Origin: a bacterium
GTDB lineage: Bacteria > SAR324 > XYD2-FULL-50-16
Direction of reading: 5' to 3'
Assembly (NCBI GenBank): GCA_018830885.1
Contig: JAHJRI010000470.1
Coordinates: forward strand, 1-37,689
DNA: 37,689 bases
The position numbers and the translations under genes were made by a program. Below, one piece after another: positions 25,300 through 33,988 of this stretch; the stretch's first letter is position 1; each line of letters opens with the position of its first letter. Below the pieces are notes generated by a model. That model was not told the DNA's origin, ran no database searches, and worked only from the letters and a program-made list of their open reading frames with translations.

Positions 25300-25773
25300 C
25301 TACTCCTCCTGGTTGCCAGGGATGTAAATCCTGATTTCACATTCCGCAATCTGACTGTTTTCAATAAAGACCCGGGTGTTGAAAATCCTGAACCCCAGGG
25401 CGTTGTTGTCAAGCCGGATCACAGTGCAAATCTCAGCCCCATACTCCGGCAATCGGCTTACCTGCAGGTTTTTCACCATGGTGATGAAGCCCCTGTGGAT
25501 GTTTTTTCCCGTCTGCTGTCGGCAATATCCCGAGCCAGCGGCAATGGTCTGTGCCATATTCTCGATCAGACCGGCTTCGCTGAACCGGTTCTGAGAGGAA
25601 AAAACAGTCTCCGGTGTTATACGGAACAGGCTTTCCGCAAACTGATCATTGACCCTGGTCAGCTGATCAATCATGACCATCGGGGGTCTCTGGGCGATCA
25701 GTTCCAGCAATGACGATCCTGAAACGGATACGATCTGTATGGGCAATTCACAAGTTGCAGGATCCATTTCCAT
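25300..25773 (-). CDS. ApeP-like hotdog dehydratase subunit
   Basis: This 157-residue protein resembles the ApeP subunit of aryl-polyene dehydratases. An N-terminal RPPMVMIDQL segment is followed by the helix motif IENMAQTIAAGSGY with the acid E71. The GHFP histidine of FabZ is absent. The other hotdog protein of the locus (11474-11854) has that His but lacks the Glu, so the two probably form one heteromeric dehydratase, as known for ApeI:ApeP. I start at the ATG at 25773; a TTG two codons earlier (25779) and an ATG two codons later are alternatives. It lies directly before the thioesterase gene with three bases between. Confidence 0.86.
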   Translation of the reverse strand: MEMDPATCELPIQIVSVSGSSLLELIAQRPPMVMIDQLTRVNDQFAESLFRITPETVFSSQNRFSEAGLIENMAQTIAAGSGYCRQQTGKNIHRGFITMVKNLQVSRLPEYGAEICTVIRLDNNALGFRIFNTRVFIENSQIAECEIRIYIPGNQEE

Positions 25774-25919
25774 AATCAAGCCCGCGACACAGTTTTACAG
25801 CTCCCGGTTCCGGATCCCCCCGGATTCACCGGGGGCTGAGATCGGTGAAGTATTACAGAAAAATAAACAAAAATCAGGATGATAACAGGGAGCAAAGAGG
25901 AACCCGGGTGGAGGAAAAC

Positions 25920-26165
25920 TCATGCAGCCATTTTCCGGTAAACGTATTCATAAAAATCATTGAGTGTATTGATATCAGACATCTCTTCCGTAACCACCTT
26001 GAATCCGAAATGTTTTTCTATCAGAACCACGATATCAACCAGATCGAGACTGTCAATCTCCAGGGTTTCCAGCATATTCTCCCCAGGGATGATCTGCTCC
26101 GGTTCAATTTCAAACTCATCGATCAATAGTGCGTTTATCTTTTCAATTACCTGTTCTTTTTGCAT
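25920..26165 (-). CDS. Acyl carrier protein (first of locus)
   Basis: This is an 81-residue acyl carrier protein with the phosphopantetheine motif LEIDSLDLVD, attachment serine S39, and strongly acidic helices. The ATG at 26165 gives MQKEQVIEKI, the usual ACP N-terminus; a frame beginning 17 codons earlier adds an atypical leader. It lies between the ketosynthase and the ApeP-like dehydratase subunit, so it probably carries the growing chain during the elongation cycle. A 146-bp non-coding gap separates it from the dehydratase gene. Confidence 0.94.
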   Translation of the reverse strand: MQKEQVIEKINALLIDEFEIEPEQIIPGENMLETLEIDSLDLVDIVVLIEKHFGFKVVTEEMSDINTLNDFYEYVYRKMAA

Positions 26166-26239
26166 GGACCATTCACTTATTACGCCCGCCCCCGGGCTGC
26201 TTGTTATGGAATTCAATGCCGTTTCAGTCTTCGAAAGGC

Positions 26240-27463
26240 CTAATCCCTGAATTTCCTGATGATCAGCGACGCATTGGTACCGCCAAAACCGAAGGAATTG
26301 GACACAATAACCTCCAGGTTTTTCTCAACCGTTCGACTGGTAATATTGAGGTTCTCCGCCTCTCTGCCCGGTGTTTCCAGATTGATGTTGGGCGCGACAA
26401 AGCTGTTTTCGAGCATAATCAGCGAATAGACCGCCTCACTGGCGCCGGACATCCAGCATTCATGACCTGTCATCGATTTTGTGGAACTGATATAGGGTTT
26501 GACATCACCAAACACCTGGTCAATGGACTCAGCCTCCTTCATATCCCCTACCGGCGTCGAGGTGGCGTGGGCGTTGATATAGTCGATCTCCTCCAGCTTC
26601 AGTCCGGAATCCTGCAGGCATAGTCGCAGCGCCTTTGCGGGTCCTTCGACGTTGGGTACGGAGATATGGTCCCCGTTGGAGGAGAAACCGTAGCCAACCA
26701 CTTCGCCCAGAATCCCTGCCCCCCTTTTTTTTGCCGATTCCAGGCTCTCCAGGATCAGGGTTGCGCCGCCGCCACTGGGCACCAGACCGTCCCTGCCGAT
26801 GTCAAAGGGCCGGGAAGCCTCCTGTGGGCTGGACTCTCGCACCGAAAAAGCACTCAACCCGTCAAAACTTGCCATGGATTCTGCATTGATCTCCTGGGCG
26901 CCACCACAGATAATCTGATCCTGCAGACCGGACCGGATGAGCAGGTAGGCCATGCCGATCGCGTGGGAACCACTGGCGCAGGCGCCGCTGATCGTGAAAC
27001 TGATCCCCTTGAGTTTGAAAATCGTGGCCAGATTCATGGTCACGGTGGAGTTCATGGAACGGAAGATGGACCCCGATCCCAGCAGCATCGTATCCTGTTT
27101 TTCACGCATCAGATCGGCGGATTCGATTACGGCCTTGGCAGAACTGTCGTTGCCATACAATATGCCCACGTCGTGATTCGCCAGGAAATCTTCATCCAGG
27201 CGGGCGTTTTTCAGTGCTTCAACAGTAGCCACATAGGCATACTCCCCTTCTTCAGCCAGTCGGGCGCGGTCTCTGCGATGCAGGGAGCCCTTCAGATCGG
27301 GTCTTTCCAGCTTTGCGGTCAAACCGGAGCGAAAACCGGTTTTTTTCCTCAGCGGATCCATGACAATGCCGGACCGGCCCTGGTACAAGGCATCCCGAAC
27401 TTCCTCAATACTCGACCCCAGGCATGAATAGATGCCTGTCCCCGTAATAACGACTCGTTTCAT
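26240..27463 (-). CDS. 3-oxoacyl-ACP synthase (FabF-like ketosynthase)
   Basis: This 407-aa ketosynthase condenses malonyl-ACP with the growing acyl-ACP. The Cys-His-His triad is complete: SGACASGS with C162, NAHATSTPVGD with H299 and KSMTGHECWMSGASE with H334. The GHECWM-GASE form recalls, to my memory, ketosynthases of APE, flexirubin and resorcinol clusters more than housekeeping FabF. It starts at the ATG at 27463 (MKRVVITGTG); an upstream ATG at 27499 adds 12 residues without homology. It is the only ketosynthase of the locus; APE systems usually have a KS plus a chain-length factor and a further KS. A homodimer, or use of a chain-length factor encoded elsewhere, is possible. Confidence 0.93.
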   Translation of the reverse strand: MKRVVITGTGIYSCLGSSIEEVRDALYQGRSGIVMDPLRKKTGFRSGLTAKLERPDLKGSLHRRDRARLAEEGEYAYVATVEALKNARLDEDFLANHDVGILYGNDSSAKAVIESADLMREKQDTMLLGSGSIFRSMNSTVTMNLATIFKLKGISFTISGACASGSHAIGMAYLLIRSGLQDQIICGGAQEINAESMASFDGLSAFSVRESSPQEASRPFDIGRDGLVPSGGGATLILESLESAKKRGAGILGEVVGYGFSSNGDHISVPNVEGPAKALRLCLQDSGLKLEEIDYINAHATSTPVGDMKEAESIDQVFGDVKPYISSTKSMTGHECWMSGASEAVYSLIMLENSFVAPNINLETPGREAENLNITSRTVEKNLEVIVSNSFGFGGTNASLIIRKFRD

Positions 27464-27568
27464 ATCAATGGATGGTTGCCCGAACCGTTTCTGCCGCATC
27501 GATTACCACCACCCCCAAGCGGTGGCAGCATCGGTTCAACGGTTTTGAAGGCCCCTGCAGTTGACAAA

Positions 27569-28300
27569 TCAGGTGTAAAGTCCGCCATTGACGGAAATGA
27601 CTTCACCCGTAATGTAGGACGACTTTTCAGAAGCCAGAAATCCGACAACTTCAGCGACCTCTTCCGGCTCTCCGAATCTTTTCAGGGGGATGAGTTCTTT
27701 GAAATCCTTTTCTGACTGGTTTTCTGTCATGGCTGTTTTGATAAAACCCGGCGCAACCGCATTGACGGTGACCATCCGCTTGCCGACCTCCTGGGCCAGC
27801 GCTTTGGTTGCGCCGATGACGCCTGCTTTCGCAGCGGAATAGTTCACCTGTCCGGCGTGACCTTTCTGACCGGAAAGAGAGACGATATTAATAATCCGGC
27901 CATATTTGTTGACCAGCATTTCCTTTAAAATCAATCGTGTTACATAAAAAAAGGCATTCAGGTGAACGTCGATGACGTCGTCCCAATCCTCGTTCTTCAT
28001 CCAGATCATCAATTGATCCCGGCTGAAGCCGGCATTGTTGACCAGGACCTGGACCGGGCAGTCCGCGTGCTCCACTATCCAGCGTCCCAGCACCTTTTGA
28101 ACGTCGTCAGCATTACCGACATCAAAGCGGATCAGATCGGCACTCCCCTGCAGACCTTTGATTTCATGAAGAGTATTTTCTGCAGCGGCGTCATCCGCAT
28201 GATAGTTTATGAGTACATGGAATCCCATTTCCGCCAGCTTGATGCTGATAGCCCTGCCGATTCCCTTGGATCCGCCTGTTACCACTGCACAATTCATCAA
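27569..28300 (-). CDS. 3-oxoacyl-ACP reductase (FabG-like, SDR family)
   Basis: This 243-aa short-chain dehydrogenase reduces 3-oxoacyl-ACP with NADPH. The cofactor motif TGGSKGIG is at 8-15, NNAG at 88-91, the catalytic Ser141, Tyr154 and Lys158 (YSAAK) are in place, and the C-terminus reads GEVISVNGGLYT. A CAGGA ribosome-binding site precedes two consecutive ATG codons (28300, 28297). It is the first gene of the minus-strand locus, immediately behind a probable promoter at 28382-28411, and presumably works with the adjacent ketosynthase and ACP. The 105-bp gap to the ketosynthase has no gene. Confidence 0.95.
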   Translation of the reverse strand: MMNCAVVTGGSKGIGRAISIKLAEMGFHVLINYHADDAAAENTLHEIKGLQGSADLIRFDVGNADDVQKVLGRWIVEHADCPVQVLVNNAGFSRDQLMIWMKNEDWDDVIDVHLNAFFYVTRLILKEMLVNKYGRIINIVSLSGQKGHAGQVNYSAAKAGVIGATKALAQEVGKRMVTVNAVAPGFIKTAMTENQSEKDFKELIPLKRFGEPEEVAEVVGFLASEKSSYITGEVISVNGGLYT

Positions 28301-28381
28301 TTATTCCTGCAAGTTAAACTCGCCTGCCACTACGGATAAGTGTCAATGTCATGATTTTTTACCGACCCCGTTATCCTATCA

Positions 28382-28411
28382 AATATAGAATCATCCAAGT
28401 GAAACCGTCAA
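28382..28411 (-). promoter_or_regulatory. Probable sigma-70 promoter of the lipid locus
   Basis: On the minus strand, TTGACG (28411-28406) is separated by 18 bases from TATATT (28387-28382). Initiation would fall near 28374, giving a leader of about 75 bases before the reductase ATG at 28300. It sits in the 298-bp divergent gap that must also hold the promoter of the spermidine-synthase-like gene; on that strand only a weak candidate (TTGACC at 28486) is seen. Confidence 0.5.
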
Positions 28412-28598
28412 TATGCATCTCCCCACGGCGTCCCGCAATTTGGACCCAGGCAGAGCCTGATGCCTGAATTTCCCGTTACCGGTCATTGACCAGATTGAAA
28501 CCAATGGTTTAAGGATTGGAAAGACCGTCCTGGAAAAAATGATTCCACAAAGGTGGCCATCCAGGATGCGATTCTCTATCAACCCCTTCTGACACGAC

Positions 28599-30299
28599 AT
28601 GAGCAACAGCCTGCAGGAAGAACCACTCGTATCGACCCCTGACAATGCCAAAACCCTGGCCGTGGTGCTGGGTCTTTCGATGCTGTTTGTCGGGATTTGC
28701 GGCATCAGCTACGAATACACCTTCAGTCGCCTGGGTTCCGACATCCTCGGTGATTCTGTTAAGCAGTGGGCTCTTACCATCGGCTTGATGATGTTTTTTA
28801 TGGGGATGGGGGCAGATCTGCAGAAATATCTGCCGGATGACCTGAATGTGGACAACTTCATCTTCCTGGAGGTTTTGCTTGGTCTTTTGGGTGGAATTGG
28901 CCCGACAGTCTCATTATATATGTTCGGTCACTTTCATGACCACTTTATCCTGATCCACTACTTTTTTATCTGTTCCATTGGCCTGTTGATCGGACTCGAA
29001 ATTCCGCTGCTGACCAGAGTCAACCAGAGAACGGTGCCCAGTTTGAAACACAACCTGGGTCTGATTCTGAAGATGGACTATATCGGTTCGTTTCTGGGAG
29101 CGGTGATCTGGATTTTTGTGCTCCCGCTTTTTTTCAATGTCCTTGAAATCAGTTTTTTCCTGGGCATCCTCAATGTCGGGGTCGCCATCTTCACCTGGAT
29201 CTGGTTTCGTCACTGGATGCGGCATCCCCGGGTGATTCTCCTGTTTGCCGGGTGTGTGGTCGCGCTGCTGCTGGCCGGTCTGCTGAACGGAAAAAAAATC
29301 ACCATCACCGCTGAGCAGAAACTGTACCGGGATACCATTGTCCACACCCGGACAACCCCTTATCAGCGTATTGTCATCACTGAAAACGGCAGTGGGGATC
29401 TCTATCTTTATATCAATGGCCATCTGCAGTTCTCCAGCATCGACGAACACATCTACCATGAATTTCTCGTTCACCCGGTCATGTCAGCCACCCCGGTCCA
29501 TAAGAAGGTGCTGGTGCTGGGCGGGGGTGACGGCCTGGCGGTTCGGGAAGTACTGAAATACAAGACGGTGGAGTCCATCACGCTGGTGGATATCGATCCC
29601 GCCATGACCACCATGGCGGCTGAACTGCCGGAACTGGTGAGATTGAACCAGGGCAGTCTGCTGAACCAAAAGGTCAGTCCGCAGAAAGCCGGCGGGGTAT
29701 CACCCGGAGAAATGGTCCCGCTGACCGAGCGGGGACAGGGATATTTCCGCAGACACAAACAGGTTGAGGAGATCTCCGTCCATGTTATCAATCTTGACGC
29801 ATACCAGTTTGTGGCATCCATCTCCGGCATCTATGATGTGATTATCATCGATTTCCCCGACCCCAACAATCCTTCGCTCTCCAAGCTCTACTCGCTTGAG
29901 TTTTATGCATTGCTGAAAGACAAGCTGGCCTTCGACGGTCTCTTGATCCAGCAATCATCGTCACCCGCGGCTGCCCGGGAGGCTTTCCTGATGATCGGTC
30001 GCACCCTGTCCGCCGCCGGTTATACCGCCATCCCCATCCACCACACGGTACCCTCCTTCGGTGAATGGGGCTGGTGGATCGCGGGACATCAGGAGCGCTC
30101 GGGGATAACCGGTCTGAAAGCGCGCATTGCTGACGGCAGCCAGCCGCTGAGCGATACCCGCTATCTGACCCGGGACCTGATCCGCAGCAGTCTCTATTTT
30201 GGAAAAGGGGTGTTGAAAACGGAGAATCGGGCGATCAATACGGTTCTGGATGACCGGATTTTTCGTCTCTACCAGCAGGCCTGGCAGGCGCTTCAGTAG
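28599..30299 (+). CDS. Membrane-anchored spermidine-synthase-like protein
   Basis: This 566-aa protein has two parts. Residues about 20-235 contain six or seven hydrophobic segments. From about 245 a polyamine aminopropyltransferase-like Rossmann domain follows, with QFSSIDEHIYHE, the cofactor motif VLGGGDGLAVRE near residues 304-315, VDIDPAMT and DVIIIDFPDPN. Membrane-fused SpeE relatives are common and may transfer aminopropyl groups or act on other substrates. The start at 28599 has no strong ribosome-binding site. It is divergent from the lipid locus, and its last 65 bases overlap the 3' end of rlmN on the opposite strand. No linkage to the lipid pathway can be shown. Confidence 0.87.
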   Translation: MSNSLQEEPLVSTPDNAKTLAVVLGLSMLFVGICGISYEYTFSRLGSDILGDSVKQWALTIGLMMFFMGMGADLQKYLPDDLNVDNFIFLEVLLGLLGGIGPTVSLYMFGHFHDHFILIHYFFICSIGLLIGLEIPLLTRVNQRTVPSLKHNLGLILKMDYIGSFLGAVIWIFVLPLFFNVLEISFFLGILNVGVAIFTWIWFRHWMRHPRVILLFAGCVVALLLAGLLNGKKITITAEQKLYRDTIVHTRTTPYQRIVITENGSGDLYLYINGHLQFSSIDEHIYHEFLVHPVMSATPVHKKVLVLGGGDGLAVREVLKYKTVESITLVDIDPAMTTMAAELPELVRLNQGSLLNQKVSPQKAGGVSPGEMVPLTERGQGYFRRHKQVEEISVHVINLDAYQFVASISGIYDVIIIDFPDPNNPSLSKLYSLEFYALLKDKLAFDGLLIQQSSSPAAAREAFLMIGRTLSAAGYTAIPIHHTVPSFGEWGWWIAGHQERSGITGLKARIADGSQPLSDTRYLTRDLIRSSLYFGKGVLKTENRAINTVLDDRIFRLYQQAWQALQ

Positions 30300-31350
30300 C
30301 AAGCTGACCGCAGGCAGCGGAAATCCCCTGGCCCCGGGAGACCCTCATGGTCGCCAGAATCCCGTGATCCAGGAGATACTGCTGGAATTGCCTGGCTGTT
30401 TCAGGTTCCGAGGATTTGTAGGGCAGCAGCGCATGCTCGTTGTAGGGGATCAGGTTTACTTTGGCCTTGATACCGTGCAGCAGTTTGACCAGGCTGCGGG
30501 CCGAGGCCATGGAATCGGTCAGCCCCCCCATCAGGATATACTCAAATGTAATCCGTTTTCTGGACTCCACGGGAAAGCGCCTGCAGGTTTCAATCAGTTC
30601 CTCCAGCGAATACCTCCGGCTGACCGGCATCAGTTTTTGACGTGCCTCCTGGGTCACCCCGTTCAGTGAAATGGCCAGGTTGACCTGAAGATCAGACTCC
30701 CCGGCAAAGCGCTCGATTCCGGGGACAATGCCACTCGTGGAAACAGTGATGCGCCGGGCGGAAAAATCGAATCCGTGCGGATTCAACAGGATCTTCAGTG
30801 AATGGATGGTATTGTCGTAGTTATGGAACGGTTCTCCCATTCCCATGTAGACGATATTGCGGAGGGTTTTCCCTTCAGGTAGAAGACTTTGCGCATTCAG
30901 CACCTGCTCAACGATCTCTCCCGGGGTCAGGTTTCTTTTCAGACCCATTTTTGCCGTCAGGCAGAATTTACACCCCATGGCACATCCCACCTGGGTGGAT
31001 ATACAGACGGTATAATGATCCCCATGATTCAGCAGGACGCTTTCAACGCGGTGACGATCGTTGAGTTCCTGGAGAATCTTGATGGTTCCATCCGGGGCTT
31101 CCTGTTTCCGGACGATGGGAATGCGCTGCAATGTGAAGTGACCGGATACCTTTCTGAGAAATTTTTTCGAGACGTTTTTCATCTCATCCCAGTCGGTCAC
31201 CCGGTGCAGGTAGATCCATTGAAAGAGTTGAACCGCGCGAAAGGGTTTTTCTTCGTTCTCGACAGCCCACTGGCGAAGTTCGGGTTCACTCTGATCGGTG
31301 ATCTTTGCCAGCGGTTTGCTATTCGTCAAACCGGCAACCGCGTCACTCAT
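30235..31350 (-). CDS. rlmN: 23S rRNA adenine-2503 C2-methyltransferase RlmN
   Basis: This 371-aa dual-specificity radical SAM methyltransferase acts on 23S rRNA A2503 (and tRNA A37). The CAMGCKFC cluster ligands are C123, C127 and C130, and GMGEPFHNYDN follows. The C-terminal GISAACGQL carries the second methyl-transfer cysteine C347, so both catalytic cysteines are intact. The C-terminal 20 residues beyond the core are polar and lie in the stretch that overlaps the spermidine-synthase-like gene. It begins three bases after aroQ and ends the cysS-rlmB-aroQ-rlmN group. Confidence 0.96.
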   Translation of the reverse strand: MSDAVAGLTNSKPLAKITDQSEPELRQWAVENEEKPFRAVQLFQWIYLHRVTDWDEMKNVSKKFLRKVSGHFTLQRIPIVRKQEAPDGTIKILQELNDRHRVESVLLNHGDHYTVCISTQVGCAMGCKFCLTAKMGLKRNLTPGEIVEQVLNAQSLLPEGKTLRNIVYMGMGEPFHNYDNTIHSLKILLNPHGFDFSARRITVSTSGIVPGIERFAGESDLQVNLAISLNGVTQEARQKLMPVSRRYSLEELIETCRRFPVESRKRITFEYILMGGLTDSMASARSLVKLLHGIKAKVNLIPYNEHALLPYKSSEPETARQFQQYLLDHGILATMRVSRGQGISAACGQLATEAPARPAGRDEKSGHPEPY

Positions 31351-31353
31351 TTT

Positions 31354-31791
31354 TCAAGATACTCGCTGAACAATCAGTTCCGCCGCCAACCGGTAGCCCT
31401 GCACCCCGCAACCGACGATGACCCCGGCAGCAATGGCGGAAAGGAAGGAATGGTGCCGAAAGGACTCGCGGGCATGAATGTTGGAGATGTGCACTTCAAT
31501 AAAGGGGACCTGTGTTCCTGCCAGCGCGTCCCGCAAAACCACGGAGGTGTGGGTCAGCCCACCCGGATTGAGAATCAGGTAATCTGCATCAGCATGCGTC
31601 TGCAGAAAATCGATCAATTTTCCCTCGTGATTGGACTGAAAAGGAATCAGGTCGAAACCCCGGGCTTCAAAAAATGCCCCGGTCTCTGCTTCAATATCAG
31701 CCAGCGTCTGGCTGCCATAGATTTCCGGCTCCCGTTTCCCCAGAAGGTTCAGATTGGGTCCGTTGACCAGAAGGATCTTCTTTTTACTCAT
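31354..31791 (-). CDS. aroQ: Type II 3-dehydroquinate dehydratase
   Basis: This is a 145-aa AroQ-type enzyme of the shikimate pathway that dehydrates 3-dehydroquinate. [17 protein letters not shown] opens the protein, with the active-site loop Arg20 and Tyr25. [10 protein letters not shown] (the usual form is NPGAYTHTS) and [11 protein letters not shown] with catalytic H101 follow. The length is typical. It lies nine bases from rlmB and three from rlmN, in an apparent operon with cysS. Confidence 0.96.
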   Translation of the reverse strand: MSKKKILLVNGPNLNLLGKREPEIYGSQTLADIEAETGAFFEARGFDLIPFQSNHEGKLIDFLQTHADADYLILNPGGLTHTSVVLRDALAGTQVPFIEVHISNIHARESFRHHSFLSAIAAGVIVGCGVQGYRLAAELIVQRVS

Positions 31792-31799
31792 TTTCGCCC

Positions 31800-32537
31800 T
31801 CAGTCAGAGGATACCAGATGATGAATCAGGATGGCTGCTGCGGCACTGACATTCAGGGACTCCACCGTTTCATTTCCCGAAATGCGAATCAAGTAATCAC
31901 ACCGTTTGCGTGTCAGGTTACGCAGTCCCTGTCCTTCATTCCCCATGACCAGGACCATCCTGTCCGCCAGGGGCACTTCCTGAAACAGAATCGCTTCCTC
32001 ATCGCCCGCGGCACCGACGATGGAAAAGGCTTCCTTTTTCAGCCGCTGCAGGGTCTCAGACAGGTTCACCACCTCAATCACCGGAAAGTGTTCCAGCGCT
32101 CCGGCTGACGCTTTGGAAACCGCTGCGGACAGGGGTGCAGAGTTCTTTTTGAGTGAAATCAGCCCTGCCGCACCGAGAAAGGCGGCCGACCGAATCACGG
32201 CGCCCAGATTCTGGGGATCCTCGATCTGGTCCATCGCAATCAACAGTTGCCTGCCGTCCCGTGGCATTCCTTCCAGGAATTCGTCCAGATCATGGACTTT
32301 CAGATCGCTGCAGGAGAGGGCAACCCCCTGGTGCAACTTGGAACCCGTCAGAGTGGCCATTTCGCCGCCCTCAATCCGTTTGACGGGTATCCCCTGGGCC
32401 TGGGCCAGTTGAACCAGTTTTTTGACACGGGGAGAGCTGTTGCTGTCCTTCAAGAGCAGCTTATAGCACTCCCGTTTGCCGTATATCAGGCACTGCTGTA
32501 CTGGAGCAATGCCATACAGCAGGGTTTTATCGTTCAT
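31800..32537 (-). CDS. rlmB: 23S rRNA guanosine-2251 2'-O-methyltransferase (RlmB/TrmH family)
   Basis: This 245-aa SPOUT methyltransferase has the RlmB layout: an N-terminal substrate-binding domain beginning [12 protein letters not shown], then the SPOUT domain with [24 protein letters not shown] and [18 protein letters not shown] forming the knotted SAM site. AGGAG sits seven bases upstream of the ATG at 32537; an earlier ATG at 32582 would overlap cysS and lacks support. It probably methylates 23S rRNA G2251, though TrmH-family relatives with other targets cannot be excluded. It is in an operon with cysS and aroQ. Confidence 0.93.
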   Translation of the reverse strand: MNDKTLLYGIAPVQQCLIYGKRECYKLLLKDSNSSPRVKKLVQLAQAQGIPVKRIEGGEMATLTGSKLHQGVALSCSDLKVHDLDEFLEGMPRDGRQLLIAMDQIEDPQNLGAVIRSAAFLGAAGLISLKKNSAPLSAAVSKASAGALEHFPVIEVVNLSETLQRLKKEAFSIVGAAGDEEAILFQEVPLADRMVLVMGNEGQGLRNLTRKRCDYLIRISGNETVESLNVSAAAAILIHHLVSSD

Positions 32538-32566
32538 CGGTGGCTCCTGCTCCGGTATCTGCTGGC

Positions 32567-33988
32567 TTATTTTCGCTGCCAAAACGTTTTTCCATCCCGA
32601 TCCTCCAATTGTATGGACGCTTCATTGAGCTGGTCCCTGATTTTATCTGCCATTGCCCAGTCTTTGTCTGCCCGGGCCTGGATCCTTTTTTCAATTAACT
32701 GTTCAATCTCGGCATCGCTCAACCCCTTCTCCTCTTTGGCGATGCGGGGAACCCTGAACCACTGGTCCGCCGGGACCTGGAGGATGCCCAGAATACCGCC
32801 CAGCTGGCGCAGCCTGGCATAGCCCTCTGTCATCCATGGATCATCCATCCCTGTCGAGTTCATTTTTTTTGTCAGATCAAACAGGACCGCAATGGCCTGA
32901 GGGGTATTCAAATCATCACCCAGAGCCGCCATAAACCGTTGCCAGTATTCTTCAGTGGCACCCCCCTCCGGAAGATCCAGATCCGTCTCCGGCCGCCCCT
33001 GGACAGACTCGTATTTCTCAAGGGCACCGTAAATACGATCCAGTCCTTCAGCACTTTTCCTGAGCGCTGCCCTGCTGAAATCAAGTGACTGCCGGTACTG
33101 GGCAGAAAGGACGAAGAATCGGATCAATTCAGGATGATAGGTTTCAACCAGATCGGCAATGGTGGCAAAATTTCCCAGGGATTTTGACATCTTCTGGTTT
33201 TCGATCTTGATCATGCCGTTGTGCATCCAATAATTGACGTACTTCACGCCGTTTGCGCACTCTGATTGGGCAATCTCATTTTCGTGATGGGGAAAAATCA
33301 GATCACTGCCACCGGCATGAATGTCAAATGAAGTGCCCAGATGGCGGGCACTCATGGCAGAACACTCGATATGCCACCCCGGCCTGCCCTGCCCCCAGGG
33401 ACTGTCCCATTTGGGTTCAAGCGGTTTTGCGGCCTTCCAGAGAGCAAAGTCGAGGGCGTCCTCTTTCTCTTCATCAATATCCACCCGGATACCAGATATC
33501 AGTTCGTCAATATTCTTTCCACTCAATTTCCCATAATCCTTGAACTTCCGCACCCGAAAGAACACCGACCCATTCACCTCATAGGCGAACCCCTTATCAA
33601 CCAGTTTCTTGATAATCTCTATGATCTCAGAAATATGACGCGTGGCCCGGGGAGCAATGTCCGGCTGACTGATCCCCAGCGCAGCCATGTCTTTATCGTG
33701 GGACTTGATATTCTCTTCAGCCAGCATCTCTACACTGATATTTCTTTCATGGGCCCGGTTGATCATCTTGTCGTCAATATCGGTATAATTTTTGACATAG
33801 GTTACATCGTACCCTGCCGCCTGAAATACCCGTCGTAAAACGTCAAAATTGATCGCTCCCCTTGCATGCCCCAGGTGGCAATGATCGTATACAGTCACAC
33901 CGCAGTTGTAGATTTTCACTTTCCCGGGTTCCAGCGGTTTGAAGACTGTTTTCTGATTGGTGAGGCTATTATACAGCTTTATTTCCAT
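32567..33988 (-). CDS. cysS: Cysteinyl-tRNA synthetase
   Basis: This is a 473-aa class I aminoacyl-tRNA synthetase. HLGH is at 38-41, the zinc ligands are C29, C209, H234 and E238, and KMSKS is at 266-270, followed by the DALR-type anticodon-binding helices and a short basic C-terminal end. The length is standard. It is the first gene of the minus-strand housekeeping operon. No clear promoter is found in the gap upstream of it; the A+T-rich stretch 33990-34020 is the likeliest place. Confidence 0.97.
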   Translation of the reverse strand: MEIKLYNSLTNQKTVFKPLEPGKVKIYNCGVTVYDHCHLGHARGAINFDVLRRVFQAAGYDVTYVKNYTDIDDKMINRAHERNISVEMLAEENIKSHDKDMAALGISQPDIAPRATRHISEIIEIIKKLVDKGFAYEVNGSVFFRVRKFKDYGKLSGKNIDELISGIRVDIDEEKEDALDFALWKAAKPLEPKWDSPWGQGRPGWHIECSAMSARHLGTSFDIHAGGSDLIFPHHENEIAQSECANGVKYVNYWMHNGMIKIENQKMSKSLGNFATIADLVETYHPELIRFFVLSAQYRQSLDFSRAALRKSAEGLDRIYGALEKYESVQGRPETDLDLPEGGATEEYWQRFMAALGDDLNTPQAIAVLFDLTKKMNSTGMDDPWMTEGYARLRQLGGILGILQVPADQWFRVPRIAKEEKGLSDAEIEQLIEKRIQARADKDWAMADKIRDQLNEASIQLEDRDGKTFWQRK

